DNA from: Euborellia annulipes
Taxonomy: Eukaryota > Arthropoda > Insecta > Dermaptera > Anisolabididae
Length of the DNA: 64,000 nt
Direction: 5' to 3'
Assembly: GCA_023213315.1 (NCBI GenBank)
Contig: JAKCPI010002472.1
Span: forward strand, 50,327 to 114,326
Each line of letters starts with the position of its first letter. The stretch's first letter is position 1. Of the stretch, positions 54,472 through 63,152 are shown one piece after another. The position numbers and the translations under genes were made by a program. The notes beneath the pieces were generated by a model, which saw only the letters and a list, made by a program, of their open reading frames with translations, had not been told where the DNA came from and did no database searches.

Positions 54472-54640
54472 TTGGAAATTTATTCGCGCTACCCTCTAGT
54501 TTGGTGCCATTGCACCTGTGTAAAATTTCAGCTCAATCGGATAACGGGAAAGAAAGTTGGAAATTTTTCGCGCTACCCTCTAGTTTGGTGCCATTGCACC
54601 TGTGTAAAATTTCAGCTCAATCGGATAAGGGGAAAGGGTG
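54472..54640 (+). repeat. 84-bp tandem duplication in fold-back arm
   Basis: TTTGGTGCCATTGCACCTGT and CAGCTCAATCGGATAA occur twice here but once in the opposite arm (55600-55700), so the duplication arose after the arms formed. Confidence 0.8.
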
Positions 54641-54831
54641 CCCCAAGAGCCCTGAAAATCGAAAAAAAAATCAGAAAATACTCATTTTATTTATTTATCT
54701 TGTTAAATATAAATTATATACAAAAAATTATTATATAAAAGTTGTAGATCTATAAAAAATGAACATAATAACATCTATCAGTTTTTTATGTACACCTAAC
54801 GGTTTCAGAGAAAACCGCGAAAATCCATTTT

Positions 54832-55440
54832 TACTTTCTCTTACCTATACAGGAGAGAGATAATATTTGGTTTCATGTAATAAATTTTATGTCGAGATTT
54901 TGATGGATATACACGTTTTGAGATCCCCTGAGTTCAAAAAAATGGTTTATGCAACATGGTCTGCCTCGGTGGGGGTGAGGCGGTGGTGGGGGTGGGGGTG
55001 TTTTGTGAACAAAATATCTCATGAACGAAAAGAGCTAGGAGGTTGAAATTTTATATTTAATTAAAGGACCCCCCTGACACGTGACACGAAGCTTTAGAAC
55101 AAAATCGGCCAAAAAGTACTAGTACTTTACTGATGTACTTTTTCAGTTTTTTTTATTTTCGATTTTCTCAAAATTCGTTCCAACGATTTTGATTAAAATT
55201 CATAAATCAATTATTTTTTAGATGATCTATGAAATGTATATTCTCATTTTGCCCTTGAAATATTTTGAAGCACACATTACTCTTGTACTTCATAGAAAGA
55301 TAGGATCAATGGTTCTCATGATAACAAAATATAAATATTTTTCTATATTTATAAATTTTACATTTTAAAATTCACATGTACAATTCTTTTGGACACCAAA
55401 TATATGTTGACACGAAAAATCTGGTGTGATAAGCACAGTA
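54832..55440 (-). mobile_element. Family B element, copy 10
   Basis: TTTTTACTTTCTCTTACCTA to GACACGAAAAATCTGGTGTG, with a G/T-rich expansion at 54967-55002 in place of the (TG)n site. Confidence 0.7.
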
Positions 55441-56340
55441 TAGAAAAATATTTATATTTTGTTATATGATATACTGATAGTTATACTGATAGATGTTATT
55501 ATGTGCATTTTTTATAGATCTACAACTTTTATATAAGAATTTTTTGTATATAATTTATATTTAACAAGATAAATAAATAAAATGAATATTTTCTGATTTT
55601 TTTTCGATTTTCAGGGCTCTTGGGGCACCCTTTCCCCTTATCCGATTGAGCTGAAATTTTACACAGGTTATTATTTTTGGCAATGGCACCAAACTAGGGG
55701 GTAGCGTCAAAAAAAATCTCAAAAAAATTTTTCCCCAGTAGTAGCTAAGAGCCACCCTAATGCCACATTCTATGTTGTAAGACCTCTCGTTACAAAAATC
55801 CGAAATAACAGTTTTTTTTTTTTTAAGAATATAAATAAGAATATTTTAACGCCCCGAGATATTATTACCTGGTATAAAGGTCTATAGATATCGGAAAAAT
55901 TTTACTAAAAATTGGGACACAAGTTTCGTTCAAATCGTGAAATAAGTTAATTTTTTCCAAATAAGAAGATAAGATTAATTAAAATGTTGAAATTCTATTA
56001 ATTTGAGATCAAATTCTTTTGATATGAAAAGGCTACGCTATATCGCTATATAGATTGTTCAAAAGGGTTGGTTTATGGTCTACCCTAAAAGACTCTCAGA
56101 ACCCTAGCTCAGGTAAATTCACACAGACACTGCATATGTATTGGGGAGTCGATTGGGCTGCCTAACTAGTAGGCGTCTTGCAAACCTGTTAGGGTGCAAA
56201 TGTTTCTGTTCCCCATGGTATATTGCTATTTAAACTATTCTTTCTTCTACAAAAAAGAACATTTTTTTGGGAAGGGTTTTCATCTACGTTATAATGATAT
56301 ATCAGAGACAGATTCAGAGATAAAACTAAAATCTAATAAA

Positions 56341-56571
56341 AATGGCCGCCTAAATGTTAGGTTATGTTGAAAAACCCGTGGCCCGTCACTCTCGCCTATC
56401 TAGCATGCATGAAAGGTCTGAGGCCCGCGAGAAATGGAAAAAAAACCGCGGGTTTACACCACACACGCACAGGTGAAGTCCGCGGGTGGGTTTGTTGGCG
56501 GACGCGACCTGCACGTTAGTGGGCGACAGACAAGCCATGGTCGACCTGCGGGTTTGGCCTGTCAAAAATAA
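56341..56571 (+). other. GC-rich block with a 45-codon open frame
   Basis: The block is CpG-bearing and starts with a YY1-like AATGGCCGCC. ATG at 56434 opens MEKKPRVYTTHAQVKSAGG... to a TAA at 56569-56571. Internal CCGCGGGT words recur. It may be a promoter/5' region, a small ORF or a GC-rich transposon end; none was recognised. Confidence 0.25.
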
Positions 56572-56574
56572 CCG

Positions 56575-56720
56575 TTCGTGTATGGCCGGCTATTAGCTTC
56601 TCGTGCCTAGGGTCCCGGGTTCGCTGACCGTCCCAAGCGAGAAAATATTTGATTTGGCTACCAAACATTTAAAATAAATAAGGTCTTAGATGCCGAAAAA
56701 GACCTTAAATAAATTTTAAA
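56575..56720 (+). mobile_element. tRNA-derived SINE, family S3
   Basis: TATTAGCTTCTCGTGCC, B-box GGGTTCGCTGACC, and 3' end TTAGATGCCGAAAAAGACCT with an A-rich tail, as at 27395-27563. Confidence 0.6.
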
Positions 56721-57071
56721 AAAAATTTCTTACTAGTCCCTTGAGCTATTCAGTGTAAATTTAATTTACCAATGAAGGATCTTTCACACTGCAAACAATA
56801 CAGGCATGTGTATTTGGTTGCCTGAGCTTAGTCCGCAGGCGCACCCATCAATTTCCAATCAAGTTTTAAGATTATATTGAAAAAGCAATATACAATAATA
56901 TAACTTTATTTAAATTATTTATTACATAAAATTATTCTTGAATTATGCTGGTCTCCTTCTTTCCCTACAACCAGGCGAAGCACCATTTTTATTTTATAAT
57001 AAGAATGCATTGCAATATAATAATTTATTAGATGAAGCTCAGGAACCTTTTTCACAATAATCAATAGGAAT

Positions 57072-57634
57072 TGGACCAATAGGTTCAATTAAAAGTCAAA
57101 AAAGTTTTTAAAGTGAAACTTTTATTTGATGGTCTCAAATCTTTTCGCCCTTCTATCAGCATGTCGCGTGACGTCATATCACAAGCCGTGACGTCATCAG
57201 TCACTCACACCCGGTTTCTTTATTACGCTACGACATTTATGTTTCATCTCTATCCATATAAATGACAAAAATAGGAAAGTTGAAATTTAATATATGTATA
57301 TGACGAATTATAAAGTAATAATTGTGGGATTTAATTATTCAATTTTAATTACCTATATCTATATTTTATTTTAATACTTTTGTTAAAACGCGATTTTAAT
57401 AAATTTTCAGTTAAACGCCTACGATTCGAAAAAAGTTTCACTTGCATCGTGGTTTCATAAAACCACACAATGATTTTTTTTTTAAACAAAACTTTATTTG
57501 ACTCCAGACAATGTTTTGTCCATTAGCTGTAGGACTTCTTCAGTAAGTGGACAAAACATTGTCTGGGGTCAAATAAAGTTTTGTTTTAAAAAACTTTTTG
57601 ACTTTTAATTGAACCTATTGGTCCGAATCATATT
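57072..57634. mobile_element. Large fold-back with damaged hammerhead core
   Basis: Outer arms GGACCAATAGGTTCAATTAA (57073) and the reverse (57634). Inner arms ACTTTATTTGACTCCAGACA / TGTCTGGGGTCAAATAAAGT surround a minus-strand core CTGAAGA...GTCC/GGAC...AAAA, where GAAA has become AAAA. The space between the arms contains paired CRE motifs. Confidence 0.6.
57169..57196. promoter_or_regulatory. Two perfect CREs 20 bp apart
   Basis: TGACGTCA at 57169-57176 and 57189-57196, two helical turns apart. This is the full palindromic CREB/ATF site. It lies in GC-richer sequence inside the fold-back. Confidence 0.45.
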
Positions 57635-57782
57635 GAGTAATAAATTATTTATTTTATTTGACCTTTTTGGTCTTCGGGACAGAATGGCGTAGTGAATAAT
57701 AAAAATGGAGGGGAGAGAGGCATTGAAGCTCATAATTAGAGCCCGGATTCCTATGCAATTTGCATATTCTATTTGCTAATAG

Positions 57783-58171
57783 CAGAGTTGGCAGGTTTTA
57801 TCCCGCCGAGTATAATACACGGTTTTATACATGTATAAAACTATTGCGGATAAAACTAGGCCAATGTATAAAAGGTATAAAACTGTAAAAAACCAACCTC
57901 CCCCCTGAAAAAACAGCTTAAAAGCTTTTCATATTTTATAATGTTTTAAAGCATTGACGATGTTGTTTGTTTTTTATTTAGTGAATAATATAATCAAAAT
58001 GTTAATAATTGAAAAATGAAATTTTATTTGAATTTCCTTTCTCGTCAAATTTGCGCATGCGCATCCAAGTTTTATACATTTTATAAGTTTTATACATTTT
58101 ATACGTTTTGTACAAGTTTTATCCGCGATTTTTGTATAAAACTGCAAAATGGTGTATAAAACCCAACTCTG
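57783..58171. mobile_element. hAT-type MITE carrying an NRF1-like palindrome
   Basis: CAGAGTTGGCAGGTTTTATC to TAAAACCCAACTCTG, 389 bp, perfect 8-bp TSD GCTAATAG (57775-57782 and 58172-58179). The interior has many 'GTATAAAACT'/'TTTTATAC' words and TGCGCATGCGCA at about 58051. Confidence 0.85.
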
Positions 58172-58180
58172 GCTAATAGG

Positions 58181-58515
58181 CAGAGTTGGCAAGTTTTATC
58201 CCGCCGAGTATAATACACAGTTTTATACATGTATAAAACTATCGCGGATAAAACTAGGCCGATGTATAAAAGATATAAAACTGTAAAAAACCAACCCACT
58301 CCCCCTGAAAAAACAACTTAAAATCTTTTCATATTTTATAATGTTCTAAAGCATTGACGATGTTGTTTGCTTTTTATTTAGTGAATAATATAATCAAAAT
58401 GTTAATAATTGAAAAATGAGATTTTATTTGAACTTCCTTTCTCGTCGGGTTTGCGCATGCGCATCCAAGTTTTATACATTTTATACGTTTAATACATTTT
58501 ATACGTTTTATACAA
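58181..58515. mobile_element. Second copy of the same MITE, right end lost
   Basis: CAGAGTTGGCAAGTTTTATC starts one base after the TSD of the first copy and stays collinear to about 58515, again with TGCGCATGCGCA. The right TIR is absent; the sequence instead runs into GGGTACGTCACTG. Confidence 0.75.
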
Positions 58516-58815
58516 TGGGTACGTCACTGAAAACCAATTTTCCAACCAACTTTTAGAGAGCGCCACTAGTCTATCTGAAATAGTTCAAAATTTACTCCAT
58601 AGGTGTCACTCTATTCGCTGTCACCAGGCCGTCTGGCCTGGTCTGGCCTCTTCAGCTACTCATTTTCAAAAGTTTATTTCATTATCTATGATTTATTTAC
58701 ATATGCAAATGTGTCACAATATTTATAGCATTTATAGGAATTTACACCAGATAGTGACTTTAATTAAAGTCTATTCCAATTGATAAGTTAAATTAAAAAA
58801 AAAAAAACCTTTTAA
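58516..58815. other. Upstream region of the P-like element
   Basis: GC-richer at 58555-58665 (GGCCGTCTGGCCTGGTCTGG), then AT-rich. It may hold the promoter of the transposase gene; no TIR was identified with confidence. Confidence 0.3.
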
Positions 58816-58817
58816 GA

Positions 58818-59170
58818 ATGGTTAAAGTAAGTACTTAATTAAATTATTTTTTTTTTTTTTGGAAGTTCGAAAGATAAATAATTTTAGCTCTATAGTAACT
58901 ATATATCTAAAATTATTTATCTTTCGAATTTTCAACTAAGAGTCTGATTTTAATAAATAAAAAACTAAAATATTATTTATAATTATAAAAATATACTTGA
59001 AAAATAACAGTTTTCATATTTTATTTTTGGTTTTGAGTTAAAATCCGATCTTTATTTATTTTTTATAATACTCTACAATCTAAGACTAATATTATATATT
59101 CTTTACACAGAATCGGTGCACTGTCAAGGGATGTCCCACAAATAATCTTCCTGAAAACATAAGGGGATAA
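58818..59170 (+). pseudogene. THAP-domain N-terminus of P-like transposase (two exons)
   Basis: ATGGTTAAA is followed by a GTAAGT donor (58827). After a 284-nt intron and TTTACACAG, the frame continues NRCTVKGCPTNNLPENIRG to a TAA at 59168-59170. The C-x4-C pair within the first residues is the start of the THAP C2CH zinc finger. The remaining conserved Trp, Pro, Cys and His are missing, so the sequence jumps here to the 3'-UTR-like AAATTTACTGTGTG. An internal deletion is the simplest reading. Confidence 0.7.
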
Positions 59171-59224
59171 ATTTACTGTGTGATAAACACAAACACCTTC
59201 ATGAATTTAATATTTATTAAAAAT

Positions 59225-59405
59225 ATGGTCTATAATTACAAATTCTCCTAATAATAAGATTTTTATTATTGGCCTATTGATCTTTTAACTAACAACTAAA
59301 AGAAACAATTGAATGCTTCTTCCTTCAATCATTATTAACTTCATTCTCGTTAATCATATAAAGATGATTATATAAACTATATTTTTTTATATAGAAGTTT
59401 AGTAA
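59225..59405 (+). repeat. P-element internal repeat, copy 1
   Basis: TTACAAATTCTCCTAATAAT...GAATGCTTCTTCCTTCAATC...ATATAGAAGTTTAGTAA recurs at 61338-61545 and 62408-62612. Confidence 0.8.
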
Positions 59406-59424
59406 ATTATTTTTCTATTTGGCA

Positions 59425-59560
59425 TATTTTAACAAATTTATTTACTCCGTAACGTGGGTCGTTGTAAGAAGAAGACGAGATATTTGGTAATATTTATGAA
59501 AATTGTGTGCGGGAAAAGAGACAACATCAACGTCTATAAGCCAACAAGAGGAAGATATAT
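59425..59560 (+). pseudogene. Duplicated exon block, copy 1
   Basis: CATATTTTAACAAATTTATTTACTCC... is collinear with 59848-59985, including the GGTAATATTTATGAAAATTG donor region. The 3' splice AG is AA here, and TAA codons interrupt the frame. Confidence 0.6.
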
Positions 59561-59715
59561 TTGATTTTCACAAAGATAAAGTACCGGGAGAGGAAATGAT
59601 GGTAACATCGACGCCTAACCCACTGCGGCTGGAAGGTATTTTTTTCATATCAGCCATCCAAAATTTTTAAATAAACTAAACTAACAAAAAAGTTTTTACA
59701 TTTTTTTTGATTTAG

Positions 59716-59781
59716 GTGACAAAATTGTGCAAAAATTGGTAGTCGACACAATATCTAAGAGAATAGGTCTTCAGTTGGAAG
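59716..59781 (+). CDS. Small symmetric exon of the P-like gene
   Basis: 66 nt between TTTTGATTTAG and GTAGTG, phase 1 at both ends, reading (G)DKIVQKLVVDTISKRIGLQLE(G). It keeps the frame whether included or skipped. Confidence 0.5.
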
Positions 59782-59859
59782 GTAGTGTTATTTTTTTTAT
59801 ATCACATTTTTTATTATTGAAAAGTTAAACATTCTAACATACTGACATATTTTAACAGA

Positions 59860-59984
59860 TTTATTTACTCCGGAACCTTGGTCGATGCAAGAAGAAGATG
59901 AGACATTTGGTAATATTTATGAAAATTGTGTGTTGGAAGAGATAGTATAGACAACATCTACGTCTATTCATCGTCTGTTGGAAG
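59860..59984 (+). pseudogene. Exon block copy 2, frameshifted
   Basis: Begins after TTTTAACAG; contains SMQEEDETFGNIYENCVLEE in one frame and TTSTSIHRLLE(G) in another before GTATTC. It carries a one-base deletion relative to copy 1 and a TAG. Confidence 0.55.
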
Positions 59985-60076
59985 GTATTCATATTTTTTG
60001 TCATATTTATTCCATTTTAATATTCAATTAAAAATAATAGAAAAATGAAAATTATTATTTTTTAAATTCTTTTTAG

Positions 60077-60187
60077 ATAATTGTACTCCAACGTCAAAGC
60101 GAAGTTCTTCTGACGAAAGTTCCAATGTGGCCTCTAGAAAACGGCAAAAAATCTCAAAAGATAAGGAAAATATGTTAGAGAGCAAAG
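60077..60187 (+). CDS. Symmetric exon, Ser/Lys-rich linker
   Basis: 111 nt between TTCTTTTTAG and GTAAAA, phase 1-1: (D)NCTPTSKRSSSDESSNVAS... then RKRQKISKDKENMLESK(G). It is fully open. The basic RKRQK cluster would suit a nuclear localisation signal after the THAP domain. Confidence 0.6.
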
Positions 60188-60354
60188 GTAAAAAATATTA
60201 TATACATATATTGAATTGAATCATTGATATGAAAAAAAATTTAATTGAAAAAATAACTTCCTAAGGCTGCTTGATTTCCGGATCAAAATTATTTATTCTA
60301 AAGATACTTTATTGTTAAATAATTATTTTATTGTGAACAGCTTGCTAAAATTTG
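60188..60354 (+). other. Intron 5' part of the P-like gene
   Basis: GTAAAAAATATT donor followed by AT-rich sequence up to the family B insertion. Confidence 0.5.
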
Positions 60355-61045
60355 TTACTTTCTCTTACCTATGTATATATGTAATATATATATAGAGAGA
60401 AAGTATTGGATTCATGTCAAAAATTCGATGTCGAGATTTTGATGGATCTTCACTTTTTGAGGTCCCCTGAATCCAAAAAAGTGGTTTTCGCGACATGGTC
60501 TGTCTGTGTGTGGGTGGGTGGGTGGGTGGGTGGGTGTGTGTCAAATTTTAAGCATGAAGGAATTGAGCTATGAGGCTGAAATTTTATATTTAAGTTAAAC
60601 ACCCCCCGGGACCGGAAAAATAAGCTTTTAATCAAAATCGGCCAAAGAGTACTAGTACTTTACTGATGTACTTTTTCAGTTTTTTTCGATTTTCTCAAAA
60701 TTCGCTCTAACGATTTTGATTAAAATTCAAAAATCAATTATTTTTTAGATGCTCTTTCAAATGTATATTCTCGTTTTGCCCACAAAATTGTTTGAAGCAC
60801 ACTTTACTCTTGTGCTTCATAGGAAAGATAGGAGAAATGGTTGCCATGGTAACAAAATATAAATATTTTCCCATACTTATAAATTTTACATCTGAATTCA
60901 AATATTCCCTACTGCCGGGAACTAAATACATGTCGACACAAAAAATCTGGTGTGACAAGCACAGTGCACAACTTTCGATTACCGAAGGTAAGAGAAAGTT
61001 GTGTGCTGTGCGCCAGTCACACCAGATTTTTTTTTTTTTTTTTTT
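60355..61045 (-). mobile_element. Family B element, copy 11, in a P-element intron
   Basis: TTACTTTCTCTTACCTATGT to the hairpin AATCTGGTGTGACAAGCACA...GCCAGTCACACCAGATTTTT. Its terminal T-run continues into TTTTTTTTTAG, the 3' splice site of the next exon. A (GGGT)6 tract occupies the microsatellite site. Confidence 0.8.
60511..60540 (+). repeat. (GGGT)n G-quadruplex-capable tract
   Basis: Six GGGT units in a row. G3 runs with one-base loops are the most stable parallel quadruplex pattern. Confidence 0.8.
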
Positions 61046-61051
61046 TTTTAG

Positions 61052-61300
61052 ATAATTCTTTTTTATTGAAAGAATTTTCCCTCACAAGGAAAAAACGATT
61101 GACACCTCAGAAGGCTACAATGTATAAAAAAATCAAATGTGCGGAGCACTTGCTGGGAAAATATAGAAGAAGGAGACGTCTTTTGGCGAAAAGCAAAGAG
61201 AAAAATGCCACCCGCCCTGATTTGCTATACTCGCCCAACACCCTCTCAATTCTCCGATGCGTACAAAACTATTGTGTTGACGAATGCAGCTAAGTCTCGG
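61052..61300 (+). pseudogene. P-like exon: basic helix fused to C-terminal fragment
   Basis: After the T-run and AG, phase 1: (D)NSFLLKEFSLTRKKRLTPQK..., YKKIKCAEHLLGKYRRRRR.... 'LTPxK' followed by a Lys/Arg-rich helix is typical of the coiled-coil region behind the THAP domain. Near 61229 the frame runs directly into the C-terminal segment (TCGCCCAACACCCTCTCAAT), about 1 kb downstream in an intact order, in the wrong frame. It is a deletion joint. Confidence 0.7.
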
Positions 61301-61337
61301 CTCAAATTGTGAAGATGATGGCGAGGAATTTCGAATA

Positions 61338-61545
61338 ATTACAAATTCTAATAATATTTTTATTATTGGCCTGATCTTTTAACTAACAACACTTCTGCTT
61401 CGAAAAAACTAAAAGAAAAAATTGAATGCTTCTTCCTTCAATCATTAACTTCATTCTCGTTAATCATATAAAGATGATTATATAAACACTATTTTTTTAT
61501 ATAGAAGTTTAGTAAGCAACAACATTTCAAGAATCGCTGATCATG
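61338..61545 (+). repeat. P-element internal repeat, copy 2
   Basis: Same sequence as 59225-59405 and 62408-62612, including ACTTCTGCTTCGAAAAAACT, which copy 1 lacks. Confidence 0.85.
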
Positions 61546-61697
61546 CCCTGGTTTTTATGTTCCGAGGCAGAGCAAAAAAAAAAAATGGAAGCAGTCAGTG
61601 GCGTATTATTTCTCACGCACTGCTGCAAACAAATTAATTTAAAAAAACACTATCAGAGAAATAATATCCAATTGGCATAGCCGTACAAAATTTAAAG

Positions 61698-62039
61698 TTG
61701 GCAACTTGGAATGTTGCTGCTGTTCGTTCCCTTACTTTGGATTCCAGAAGACATGAGGACGATTTTTTCTATAATATCGATGGCCATAAAATAATTCATT
61801 TTTTTGATGTCACACATCTTATAAAATGCATAAGGAATAATTTTAAGACCAAAGATATTATTTACAGAGGGAAAACTGCCAAGTGGTCTTACGTAGTTGC
61901 TTTGCAAAACAAGCATGGGAAAAACGAAAGCTTCAAATCTTACCCTGAAGCACGACAACCCAACCCATCATCAAAAGATGAAGGTGAAATTTTCAAGGCA
62001 ATTATTTTGACGCGGAGGGGACCGCACTTTTTTTACTAG
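61698..62039 (+). pseudogene. Central transposase segment of P-like element
   Basis: 113 open codons from MATWNVAAVRS... with DGHKIIHFFDVTHLIKCIRN, the D-x2-HL-x-K-x2-RN motif of P-element/THAP9 transposases, followed by KTAKWSYVVALQNKHGK. In that family the Asp of this motif belongs to the RNase H-like catalytic region next to the GTP-binding insertion. It ends abruptly at TAG 62037-62039. The likely 5' part of the catalytic domain is missing. Confidence 0.8.
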
Positions 62040-62144
62040 TGCACGTTCCCCATAGGAAGTATTTTAAGTTTTGGGACCAAGCAGTGAGGGATTTATTAAG
62101 TTTAAAATTTTTTTGACAATATAAAAAACCACCCATCAAGTCCC

Positions 62145-62389
62145 CCATCCGTTGCCCTATTTGTTGCTACGATCAGACACGTCAAATTCTCTGGAATTAT
62201 TTACAGAATCTTGGTTATAGTTATCTTGCTTTAAGATCTCTTAACCAAGATCCTTTGGAGAATTTCTTAAGCTTTTTGCGTGGTCTGTGCGGAGCCAATA
62301 CTCGTCCAACACCCTCTCAAATCTCCAATGCGTACAAAACTATTGTGTTGACGAATGCAGCTATAAATAAGTCTCGGATCAAATTGTGA
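62145..62389 (+). pseudogene. C-terminal transposase segment, copy 2
   Basis: Open frame YDQTRQILWNYLQNLGYSYL..., NQDPLENFLSFLRGLCGANT, RPTPSQISNAYKTIV... to a TGA. 'QDxLEnxF...R...G.N..PT..QF' is the conserved C-terminal signature of P/THAP9 transposases and holds the last acidic catalytic residue. The part from 62279 is repeated. Confidence 0.8.
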
Positions 62390-62745
62390 AGATGATGGCG
62401 AGGAATTTCGAATAATTACAAATTCTCCTAATAATATTTTTATTATGCCTGATCTTTTAACTAACAACACTTCTGCTTCGAAAAAACTAAAAGAAAAAAT
62501 TGAATGCTTCTTCCTTCAATCATTAACTTCATTCTCGTTAATCATATAAAGATGATTATATAAACACTATTTTTATATAGAAGTTTTGTAAGCAACAACA
62601 TTTCAAGAATCGCCGTGGTCTGTGCGGAGCCAATACTCGTCCAACACCCTCTCAATTCTCCGATGCGTACAAAACTATTGTGTTGACGAATGCAGCTATA
62701 AATAAGTCTCGGATCAAATTGTGAAGATGATGGCGAGGAATTTCT
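62279..62745 (+). repeat. 335-bp tandem duplication of transposase C-terminus
   Basis: CGTGGTCTGTGCGGAGCCAA starts at 62279 and again at 62614. Each copy carries the C-terminal frame, and the AT-rich internal repeat lies between. A third copy of the coding part is at 61229-61330. Confidence 0.85.
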
Positions 62746-63045
62746 CCTATCGTATAGCAACCTCCTAAAAATGTCCGAAAAATCCTATTCTTCCAAATTC
62801 TTCCAGACCTGATATTCCTGAAAATCCATCAATTACAACACTTCCATGGGCTCACTTGCTTGTTCTAGAAACTCAAAATACAGCAGGCTACGTTGCAGGT
62901 TTTTTGCTACGCAACATAGATTTCGGCCAATGTGAGACCTGTATACAATTTTTTTTAGCAATACTAGAAATGAACCAGCACATAAACTCACAAAGCTGAA
63001 AGACTACACACAGGGCAGTCTTATGCCAGCCCTACATTTATAAGA
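62746..63045 (+). pseudogene. Extreme C-terminus of P-like transposase
   Basis: PSITTLPWAHLLVLETQNTA then GYVAGFLLRNIDFGQCETC: the Gly-Tyr-Val-Ala-Gly...Cys-x2-Cys pattern closing P-type transposases. Upstream EDDGEEFLLSYSNLLK is in another frame, so a frameshift separates them. Confidence 0.65.
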
Positions 63046-63108
63046 TTAGTTGAAGAGAGGAGGATGTAAATATATATTTGAAAATTTCAAATATTTCTTC
63101 AATAAAGA

Positions 63109-63112
<4 letters not shown>

Positions 63113-63152
<40 letters not shown>

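Larger units (their letters stand above)
53655..56225. mobile_element. Large fold-back element, 2.6 kb
   Basis: The terminal inverted sequence ACCATGGGGAACATAAACAT...GTTTGCAAGACGCC on the left matches the inverted right end (56225 inward). Homology continues on both sides to about 54780 and 55490. The left half contains a secondary fold-back (53845-54000 against 54225-54400) and an 84-bp tandem duplication (54472-54640) that is single in the right half. Family B copy 10 fills the centre. It is non-coding. Confidence 0.7.

Noticed and set aside
60792..61293. ORFs of 87 and 113 codons
   Set aside because: The first lies in family B and the second begins in family B. Only the part after 61052 belongs to the transposase exon, annotated separately.
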